Positions 56,230 through 64,000 of a DNA stretch of 64,000 nt are shown piece by piece. How positions within the stretch are numbered: position 1 is the first letter of the stretch; each line of letters begins with the position of its first letter. The DNA comes from Neoconidiobolus thromboides FSU 785 (Eukaryota > Entomophthoromycota > Entomophthoromycetes > Entomophthorales > Neoconidiobolaceae). The translations under genes were made by a program, and so were the position numbers. The stretch is from positions 1-64,000 of the forward strand of contig MU626329.1 of NCBI GenBank assembly GCA_025603075.1, given 5' to 3'. Under the pieces are notes generated by a model. The model saw only the letters and a list, made by a program, of their open reading frames with translations, searched no databases and had not been told where the DNA came from.

Positions 56230-57162
56230 ATGAAGTTGTCTTTTGTCTGTTTTCTTATTGGCTATATCAGCAGTGCTGTAGGACATGTCGAGCAAATTGG
56301 TGAAAACGAGAATACTCAAGGCCAAGTTCCATTTAAAGCATTAAACAAAAGAGGCTATCAAGATTCCCCTAAACCCGTAACCGTATACCAGTATAAACCA
56401 ATGGGGTATGTTACTGTCACCCAAATAAGAGTAAGCACTGTGATAAAGACAGTAACCGCAACAAATGATATGTGCACTCAAACCTCTAATGGCTCAAAAC
56501 CAAAACCAAGTGAGCATTATACCTCTTCAGTCCCTACCTTATATCCTTCTTCCGTACCAACAAATGGTAAACCCAAACCAAGTCAGTATTATACTCCTTC
56601 AATCCCTATTTTATATCCCTCTTCTACTTATACCACCTCCACTCCTTCTAAACCAAGTAAGACCGTTTCTGATTACAAACCTAGTGAGACTGCTCCAAGT
56701 AACAATGGTAGCTTTGATGAAAGAAGTATTGAAATGCTGTGCAGAGTCAATGCTTTACGTGCTGAAGTAGGAAAAAAGCCATACAAATTTGATAAACGTC
56801 TAATTGACGCAGCTCAAAAACATTCTGAAGATCAAGCAGCTCAAAAGCAGATGTCTCATACTGGAAGTAAAATTCCATATTTCCTCGACCGTATAAAGGC
56901 AGCTGGGTATCCAGCTAAAGATGGATCAGAAAACGTTGCATGGAACCAAAGAACCGTTGCTTGGGTAGTTGATTCCTGGAGAAAATCATCAGGACATTAC
57001 CGTGCTATTATTGGAGATTATGAATGTTTTGGTTGGGGTGAAAAGAACTTTTATTGGACTCAGACTTTTGGTAGCGGTGCTGCCTGTTCTGAGGCTGTTG
57101 TTCCATATTGTAAAAATTACCCAGCTTGGAATCCAAACGACATTTGGAATTATATTAAATAA
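56230..57162 (+). CDS. Secreted CAP (SCP/PR-1 superfamily) protein with Pro/Ser/Thr linker
   Basis: 310 aa, intronless. Signal peptide about 1-18 (MKLSFVCFLIGYISSAVG), a possible Kex2-type Lys40-Arg41 site, a Thr/Val module ending at Cys82 (VTVTQIRVSTVIKTVTATND), and a Pro/Ser/Thr linker with two KPKPSxxYTxSxPxLYPSS units (90-132). The CAP domain spans about 165-282. CAP cavity residues are visible: His210 in MSHTG, Glu234 in SENVAW, His256 in SGHYRAIIG. The signature YECFGWGEKNFYWTQTFG follows, with Cys171, 266, 286 and 294. Fungal PRY/CAP proteins bind sterols and fatty acids extracellularly and some are virulence-associated; which applies here is not shown. It is convergent with the ML gene. 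Confidence 0.9.
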   Translation: MKLSFVCFLIGYISSAVGHVEQIGENENTQGQVPFKALNKRGYQDSPKPVTVYQYKPMGYVTVTQIRVSTVIKTVTATNDMCTQTSNGSKPKPSEHYTSSVPTLYPSSVPTNGKPKPSQYYTPSIPILYPSSTYTTSTPSKPSKTVSDYKPSETAPSNNGSFDERSIEMLCRVNALRAEVGKKPYKFDKRLIDAAQKHSEDQAAQKQMSHTGSKIPYFLDRIKAAGYPAKDGSENVAWNQRTVAWVVDSWRKSSGHYRAIIGDYECFGWGEKNFYWTQTFGSGAACSEAVVPYCKNYPAWNPNDIWNYIK

Positions 57163-57172
57163 ATATAAATAA

Positions 57173-58416
57173 TCTATTTGTAAATTTAATAATATACATT
57201 TTAATTCCTTCAGACATATTTTTTAGAAAAATTTCCTTACTAAAATGCTACTTTTTATATAATTCCATTTGTGAAGCAAGTAGTTAAAACTTTACTAATT
57301 TCACTATACTTTTTTTGAGGGATTAAGTGCTTAAAGTAATGTTTGTTAAAAGTATAATATCAACTGAAATGTATTTACAGGAAAATTAATGAGGAATCAC
57401 TGTAGATAGTAGCCAGGGGTTCTACGTACTTTTAATTTTATTATGGGCTAGAACATCAACTTAACTGTATTTCTATTGGATTTCTTATAAACGATGCTAA
57501 AAATTATTGAACTAGTGTTCATGTTATCGATTTTATTGTTTCAAATGAAAAACTCATAGAAGCTTTGGGGGGGCAATCTAATTAGCAAGAATAGTAGTTT
57601 GCAATCCAATTAAGCCTAATAGTTATTCCAAGGCTCCATACCACCCATGAAATTAACACTGTATCCTTCATTAGAAAAAAACACCTATTCGCCTATTAGT
57701 ATCACTTATAATTAGTCGGGTATAAATTTGATTAAAAATACAAATGAGTTTACTATAGGCTTGCATAGCCGAGTAATATAAAAGGACTAGAACAAAGTAC
57801 TGAATTTAGATTTTTTATGGGTTCCTAATTTGAGGCCCCCTTACATAGGCCTCCTGTTTATCTATTGTTATACTCATTTGGTCAATAAGATATTTGCGTT
57901 TTTGAATTTTGAATATTCTCAAGCTTTTAATCCAAAAACAAGATTATATGAGGATGTACTTTTATGTTTAAAATTTTTACTAAATTTTCTGCTCAAATAG
58001 CGCTTAAAGGATGGAAAAGTGATGAAATCAAAAAAAACATCACCATATTTTATTTGCTAAAATGGTAGGTAATAAAAATGAGGCTCCAAAATAGAAATCA
58101 TTTCTCTTAGGTAAGCCAAAAACAAAATTTAGCAAATTTTAGTCAATAAAATTTAATAATTGGGAACTATATAAGAATTACATCTTTTCCAAAAGAATCG
58201 TTAAACAGTAAACAATTAATAAGATACATTTGAAAACTTAGAGTATTTGCAATAGTTTCACCTCATCCTGTTATCTAATTGTTATTCTGTTTACGAAGGA
58301 GAATATTAAAAGTTTGAAATCAATAAAACAAGAGCCAAAATTCAATAAAACAAGGGTCAAAATTTAAATAAGATGTTTTTTTGTAAATTAATGTATGACT
58401 TTTAATCAGCGGTTAA
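57173..58416. other. Gene-free stretch with one MITE
   Basis: Holds MITE copy 23 and a short GC-rich inverted repeat (GAGGCC at 57832-57837 with GGCCTC at 57848-57853). No open frame of note. Confidence 0.5.
57946..58048 (+). mobile_element. MITE-like element, copy 23
   Basis: ATATGAGGATG...CATCACCATAT, core CTCAAATAGCGCTTAAAG. Confidence 0.88.
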
Positions 58417-58926
58417 TTAAAGAGCAAGTTTAAGTTGAACACGTAAAACTTGCTTCTTGTTTGGAGTAGTTACAACACCATCAACGAGGTAGTTACCACC
58501 CGGAATGTTAGAAGGAATATCGATGACTTTAGTAGCAGTGAGTTCACCCTTTTGAATTGGGCATTTAACTTTATCATCCTCAACGTATTGGCAGAAATCA
58601 TAATCTTTATCAATAACAGTGAAGATACCAAGCTTGGCAGTAACATGAGCGTTGGTACCTTTGACAATGTCTTCTTTAACAGTACCAGTAAGGGTGACAG
58701 TAAGCTTTTGTCCTTTCTTTGGTACACGTGGGCTAAGAGTAACACTCTTAAGTTGGAAAGTATCGGTGGTAGAGCCACAATCATAGACTATGTTATCGGT
58801 GATTGGACGGCAAGCAGCAGAAATGGCGAATTTTTCGCCATCAAAGTAGGCATCAAACTTTGGTTCAATGAAAGCAGAAGCGCTGCTAGCAAGAGCAAAG
58901 AGAGCAAAGACTTGGGTGAATTGCAT
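58417..58926 (-). CDS. Secreted ML-domain (NPC2-like) lipid-transfer protein
   Basis: 169 aa, intronless. Signal peptide about 1-18 (MQFTQVFALFALASSASA), then an ML domain: Cys39 and Cys50 early, LSPRVPKKGQKLTVTLTGTV (65-84), Cys112 (DYDFCQY) and Cys122 (KCPIQKGEL), then IPSNIPGGNYLVDGVV. This matches the fungal NPC2 or phosphatidylglycerol/phosphatidylinositol-transfer protein family, with length normal for that group. Likely role: binding a single lipid or sterol in the vacuole lumen or outside the cell. Codon use is clearly richer in C-ending codons than the receptors, suggesting high expression. A TATAAAAA lies 70 bp upstream. Confidence 0.9.
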   Translation of the reverse strand: MQFTQVFALFALASSASAFIEPKFDAYFDGEKFAISAACRPITDNIVYDCGSTTDTFQLKSVTLSPRVPKKGQKLTVTLTGTVKEDIVKGTNAHVTAKLGIFTVIDKDYDFCQYVEDDKVKCPIQKGELTATKVIDIPSNIPGGNYLVDGVVTTPNKKQVLRVQLKLAL

Positions 58927-58995
58927 TTTGTATAGATTGTTTGTACAGCTAAAAGTTTTAGTACTTTTGACCTTTAACTATGACTTGAATCGTCC

Positions 58996-59003
58996 TTTTT
59001 ATA
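58996..59003 (-). promoter_or_regulatory. Probable TATA box of the ML gene
   Basis: TATAAAAAG on the minus strand, 70 bp before the ATG, within a GC-richer patch. Confidence 0.55.
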
Positions 59004-60341
59004 CTTGGTTGATGTCTTACTTTTGTAGGTAGTGTCAAATCTTAAAAGTGTGATGAAATCATAATTCTTTTTAAAAAGTTTGTTATGATGAAGTAGCATA
59101 ATATTATAATAAATGATCTGATCATTTATACAAAAATAAAATAAAATTTTCTTTAATTGATATATTTACTTGAAAACCGAAATTTATCTTACTATTTTAA
59201 GAAACCTTTAGATATATATTATATTATTTTATATAGATTTACTATACCTAATTGAAACTAATATCCTATAAGCTATAAGCAACCATTTTAAAAAACATAA
59301 AATAGCAACTGATTAGAGGCAAAATATTTAATAGTACATTGGTAAATAAAAAATATTATCAATTTAGGCATAATAACCAAAAACAGGGATAAAACATAAA
59401 AGTGTGACCAAAAGTACCATGTGCTAAATGCAAAAGAAATGTTGGATGCAATTGCATCTCGTTTTATCATAATAAAATTTACTTAAATTGGTAGCTGTTT
59501 TTTATGAAAGTGAAAATAAAATTAAATCCCACATATTATCTTGACCAGGAACTCAAACACTTAGACGTCAAATAACAACATGATGGTATTTGGTTGCAAG
59601 TATCATGATAAGTTGAATGCGCAGTATACAGTCTACAAAAAGTATTGGGCTTGAAATGACTTGAAGTTAACATGGTTAAAAATGAATGAAAATTTAAATT
59701 CATTGTTTATTAAAGTACTTTATTCTTTATAAAAAAGATCCTTATAGAAGCGTGTATTATTTAGTAATAATTAATAATGACATGTATTATTAAATGTAAT
59801 ATAATACTTATAGTAATTAACTAATTACTGTACATATCTGTGTTTTAATCTTTTTTAAAACTATGATTATATTGTTGGACTATCGTATTGAATAATATAA
59901 CCTTTTTACAGGTATTCTTTTATCTACTTAAAAGCTTTGACCTAATCTCAATATAAATATTTTATGTATAGTTAAAATTTAAAAGCTCTTTATAAGTCAA
60001 TCATGTAATAACGAAAGCTAAAACCTGTTGGAAAGAAACCGAGTTTATAACTTTAAATCAGAAGGTATTTAATTCTTAATTACTCTTTATTTAAGATTTT
60101 TTACTGAGTTATTGGAACAATGATTTTTTATAGTTGAATTCGATTCTTTTAAACCAAACAATCTCTTTTTTATTTAGCATAAATATTTACATTTATATCA
60201 GAGCCCTTTGCACAGCCATTCAACTGTATTTACTAAAATCTTTTGTAAAATGAAATTATTCGAAGCACTGTTTAAAGAGTTGATCAGTTAATCTCGTTTT
60301 TTTATTTGTGAATATGTTTAAAATGAGCTATTTAAAGTAAT

Positions 60342-60446
60342 ATATGAGGATTTTTTTTGGCTTAACTACTTTTTCCGTCTTTTAAGTACTGTTTGGGTAA
60401 AAAAATTGTTAGTAAATCCCTAAACACAAAAATACATCCCCATATA
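60342..60446 (-). mobile_element. MITE-like element, copy 24
   Basis: ATATGAGGATT...CATCCCCATAT, core reversed and mutated (AAGTACTGTTTGG). Confidence 0.85.
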
Positions 60447-61029
60447 AAAATTTTAGCTCACTTCAATTTCTTATTTTTTTTTAAAATATCTTACTAAGAC
60501 TATTTTGCATTCTATAATAACTATTTGTTTATTCTTATCAAAATAATCTGATTTATACGATTCGTTCTCAAAATTAGTTTGTTTTTGTATTTTTAATATT
60601 AGTAGATAGTTAGAAGATTCTTTAACTTTAAAGATAAGTGATTTTTTTAATATAATTAATTACAACAATAAAAACCGCATATTTTATTCTCACTAAATTT
60701 ATGCAAAATAAATATTCATTTATTGTTAATAATTTTAAGTTTTAAAGTTAAATCAAATAAACAAGCTTTTTAACTATAAGTTTTATACTAGTATTTTAAC
60801 ATATATAGTTTTTCAGTTTTTAAAAGGCATTAGAATATCCAAACTTTTTTGATACATATGATCATATTATCTGATTTAGATGTTTCATTTACCACTTATT
60901 TTATAAGCTCTGCCCTTCAATCAACCTACTATTCCTATTGCGTTTTTTTAGACAAAAATCCAGGTATAGGCTCACCTTTGCCCTACTCTACCTTAATATT
61001 GAACAGCAAATTTTCTGTCTTGATAGGAT

Positions 61030-61133
61030 CTGGGGATGTATTTTTGTGTTTAAGAATTTTACTAACAAATTTTCCACTCAAATAGCGCTTAAAAAATGGA
61101 AAAAATAATGAAGTAAAAAAAAAACACTCCCAT
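61030..61133 (+). mobile_element. MITE-like element, copy 25
   Basis: CTGGGGATG...CACTCCCATC, core CTCAAATAGCGCTTAAAA intact. Close to consensus throughout. Confidence 0.9.
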
Positions 61134-61990
61134 CTTCTGGAACATTAAATATTGAGATTTAATTTCTGTAGTGCCAAGGTCATATCCAAACTATCATATG
61201 GCCTATATCAAATCGTTATTTTGCATAACTTAATAATATATTTGCTCTTATGGGCGCAAGGTTTTTTTTAGAAAATTGCAAGTTAAGATTTTTTGAATTT
61301 ATTTTCCAACTATAAGGAACATATTTCCTAATATCCTTGAACACCAGAAGATACAAATATTTTTTTGGAGCATCTTCAAAGCAGTGAAGTAAATGTTAAG
61401 CATAAATATCAATTTTTTAAATTAGAGTATTCATTTAGAAACTTATTTTAAATAATCCTTAGTTTTTTTAGCCAAGGACTTTGTTACTTCGTGAATACAC
61501 TTTGCGAAGACAAAAACCTCATATAATGGTAAATATCTTTATAAAAAACCACGTAAAAAATATGTAGAGCCATCAATTTTTTACAAAATTTGATTAGCAT
61601 AATGAATTTAGTTAATATCTATATTTTTCTACTCCGCATTTCTTACAAAAGAATTTCGAGATACTTTTTTGGATTACTCTAGATTTCAGCTATTTAATCT
61701 TAAAAGATAAGTTGATTTAAAAGCGTAGAAAGTTGAAACTAACAAACTTCAATAACATTACTAGACTTCATTTAAATATATAGATGATTACATAAAGTTT
61801 TACCAAGGTCTTATATAAATTTCTTAAAACTTTTATAAAAAACTACAACCTTTAGGAATGTCAGTTAGCTTCGGGGTTACCAAATTTAGAACTAAAATGA
61901 CGTTTAAAAGAAACTATTAATTGGTTAATTTAAAAAAGACTCCACGAATTTAAGATAATTATTTTTTATTCATTCAACATTTTATAGAAA

Positions 61991-63136
61991 ATGTCTGTTA
62001 CTTTAGATCCGCCATCACAACTTTTCTTTGAAAGTAATGATTGACCTGTGCTTAAAATTATTATTAACGTTTTATAGGACCTCTTACCAGATCAGCAACT
62101 GAAATTTTAACTTTAAGTAATAATGATTCTGAAGTGGTCACTTTTAAAGTAAAAACAACAAGTCCTAAGCAATATTGTGTACGACCCAACTCGGGTAAAA
62201 TTGAGCCAGGACAAAAAGTGGAAGTAGAAAGTAAATATTATTTTATAAAAATAAAAAATAGTTAGTTTAATTTTCATTTAGTTCTTTTGCAACCATTTAA
62301 AGAAGAGCCACCAGTCGATTTCAAATGCAAAGATAAGTTTTTGGTGCTTAGCGCTGCTATTCCACCAGAATATTCAGACTTTCCATTTTCTCAATTGGTA
62401 ATTAAAAAAGCTCGAATTAAAAGTTTATAATTTTAATTGTTATTTTTAGTGGTCAATTTTGGAACAGCAAAACAAAGGTGCAATTAAAGAAAAAAAGCTT
62501 CGTTGTGTTTTCCTCCCACCTTCAGATTTACCTAAGCCAACGATAAATACTAAAGTATGTTCAATCTATATTTAATTAACCTTATTTATTTTTAAAGGAT
62601 GATTCTTCTCCTATTGCTTCCCCTGAACCTTCCCCTAAATTCAGTACTGTTCGTGAAATTCCTACAATCAAAAGACAACCTGAAGAGAAAAAGAATTTGC
62701 TTCCTAGTTATAACTCAGTAGTTAACAGTCCTCCGCTTAATACGAGTTCTGTAAGTATATTTTATTTGTAAATTTAGTGACGCAAAAATTAATATAAAAA
62801 GAGTGAAGATAGGGAATTAGAATCGGTTAAAGCGGACCTCGAAAAGGTAATTCATTTTATATTGATTCATAATTTATAATTGAAAATTAGTCCAAATCCA
62901 TGATTAAACAACTTGAAGACGATTTAGATGTCTATAAAAATAAACTCAGAGCAAGTGAATCGAAGGTAAATGAGCTTTTATTATATTAAAGTGATAATTT
63001 ATCCTATTTTTAAAAGAGCAATTCAAGTCCACAAGTCACTTCTAACAATCGTGTTGCAGCTAACCCAGACTTAAATATACAAATCTTAGGGGCCGTAGCT
63101 TTGATCTCCTTTTTAATAGGATCTTGGCTTTTTTAA
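61991..63136 (+). CDS. SCS2: VAP/Scs2-type ER protein with MSP domain, 8 exons
   Basis: Exons: 61991-62033, 62078-62230, 62282-62397, 62450-62554, 62598-62750, 62802-62846, 62891-62965, 63017-63136; phases fit, giving 269 aa. The MSP domain (about 3-125) contains the hallmark FKVKTTSPKQYCVRPNSGKI, which binds FFAT motifs, and ends in RCVFLPPSD. A Ser/Pro linker, a short coiled coil (exons 6-7) and a C-terminal membrane anchor (ILGAVALISFLIGSWLF) follow, so it is tail-anchored in the ER. VAP proteins tether the ER to other membranes and recruit lipid-transfer and signalling proteins. Exon 6 could start elsewhere, since a TTTAG precedes it at about 62776. Confidence 0.93.
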
Positions 63137-63499
63137 AATAAGTACTGCGATTAAACAGTTTCTACAGTATGATTGAATTTAATGCTGGTTTATTTTATGT
63201 TTGTATTAATCCGATTCTATTATCTATTGCCCTTAAATGTTAGCAATATACTACATAAACTGTTTAAGTATGCCTATAAAGTTAATTATTAGCAAGAGTA
63301 CACTGTTTTTACTTTTTGTTTATTTTTTATAGATATAAAAACTAAGAGTGTGATTCTCATTAAAAACATTCCTTTTTTCGATTTATTACAATATGATATT
63401 TTATTTGTGTAAAATCATAATAATAATTTTAATGTTTTATTAGTTTTACTTAATTCATAATTAATCCAAATTTATTCACTACATAAGAGTACTTTAATT

Positions 63500-63585
63500 T
63501 GTTTTAGCCTTCTATCTACTTTTAAGCAGCTTAAAACTGAAATAATTGTTAGTAAAATCTTTAAATAAAAAAACATTCTTATGTT
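63500..63585 (-). mobile_element. MITE-like element, copy 26, degenerate
   Basis: Keeps 'cttttaagca', 'aattgttagtaaaatctttaaa' and the terminal 'aaacattcttatg' in family order. The left end is lost. Confidence 0.55.
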
Positions 63586-63796
63586 GTAAATAATTTTATA
63601 ACCTTATTCTACACTAAGCTTGTATTATTTTCAATTTTCAGTTCTTGATGCTAATAAGGTTAACCATAGACGATAAAAGTATCAAATAAAAAGATCCCTT
63701 TGTCCTTAAATCAATGTAGCAAATCAGAGTGCTTAAATTTAGCATAATGTTCGATTTTTACAAAAAAGGAGGTTGCTTTTTCTATACAAATTTAAA

Positions 63797-64000
63797 ATGA
63801 TGGATTATGATCATGATAATGGAGATTACTATCAATATGGTGGATACACTGATGATGATTCTGATAAGTAAATCCATACTTCGAAACATATCAAATAAGC
63901 TAATTTTAAAACTAGGATAGATAGTGAGACCGAGGAAGCATTGCAAAGTTATTTAAATTACAATAGCTTTTCAGCAACAAATAAAGTAGCAGGAAAAACT
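63797..64000 (+). CDS. Unidentified gene, first two exons, runs off right edge
   Basis: ATG at 63797 opens a short acidic exon rich in Asp and Tyr (MMDYDHDNGDYYQYGGYTDD..., to 63867). A GTAAAT...CTAG intron of 48 bp follows, then exon 2 from 63916, open to the window end (IDSETEEALQSYLNYNSFSA...). The phase fits (AA|G). The acidic start and the EEAL motif do not by themselves identify a family. Partial. Confidence 0.65.

Larger units (their letters stand above)
59010..61990. other. Gene-free stretch with two MITEs
   Basis: Holds MITE copies 24 and 25. Frames at 59288-59470 and 60849-61085 look like chance; the second runs into a MITE. No tRNA or other element was recognised. Confidence 0.45.

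Noticed and set aside
57832-57853. GC-rich inverted repeat as a terminator
   Set aside because: Intrinsic hairpin terminators do not apply to Pol II genes, and no transcription unit ends there.
58450-58935. 161-aa plus-strand ORF
   Set aside because: Lies antisense to the ML-domain gene, which has a clear signal peptide and domain.
1769-61133. The 100-bp repeat as a tRNA-derived SINE or a CRISPR array
   Set aside because: It has terminal inverted repeats and no A/B boxes or poly-A tail, so it is not a SINE. Copies are dispersed in both orientations without regular spacers in a eukaryotic genome, so it is not a CRISPR.

Overview
The window looks like nuclear DNA of an early-diverging fungus. 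It is extremely AT-rich. Housekeeping genes carry many short GT-AG introns, nuclear-type tRNAs are present, and there are secreted Thr/Pro-rich, CAP-domain and ML-domain proteins. A large family of intronless seven-helix receptors, together with the base composition, recalls Conidiobolus-type Entomophthoromycotina. That placement is from memory and no search was run.

Layout. Positions 1-944 hold the broken end of a transposon-like gene. From about 1.8 to 25.2 kb there is a tandem array of class A GPCR-like receptors (group A), all on the minus strand: six intact genes (4776-5867, 7114-8172, 9223-10275, 11748-12809, 20151-21206, 22591-23670) and four broken ones. One broken copy is split by a LINE fragment plus a small element. 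Between array members a second degenerate sequence block recurs, so the duplicated unit was larger than the receptor. From 28.2 to 32.7 kb lie two conserved spliced genes: a TCD1-type tRNA t6A dehydratase (7 exons) and an exon-junction-complex Y14/RBM8A homologue (5 exons). tRNA-Asn(GTT) and tRNA-Leu(AAG) follow. From 35.7 to 53.7 kb there are five receptors of a second group (B) on both strands, with tRNA-Leu(TAA), tRNA-Asp(GTC) and two secreted repetitive proteins between them. One of these is a DEPKKDE-repeat protein interrupted by a 100-N assembly gap; the other is a 510-aa Thr-rich protein of about 14 units. From 56.2 to 58.9 kb lie a secreted CAP (SCP/PR-1) protein and a secreted ML (NPC2-like) protein. 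From 62.0 kb there is an 8-exon VAP/Scs2-type ER tail-anchored MSP protein, and the first two exons of another gene run off the right edge.

Across the whole window I count about 26 copies of a roughly 100-bp element with terminal inverted repeats (TATGGGGATG...CATCCCCATA) and a very conserved core (CTCAAATAGCGCTTAAAA). All lie in intergenic DNA or in dead genes. One copy sits inside a decayed duplicate of the gene at 1-944. That comparison gives an in-window empty site and a 5-6 bp target duplication, so this is a mobile MITE-like family.

Taken together the window shows receptor birth-and-death evolution (11 intact, 4 broken, intronless) in DNA seeded with one MITE family, interspersed with ordinary spliced housekeeping genes and cell-surface or secreted proteins. 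Ligands and partners of the receptors cannot be read from the sequence.
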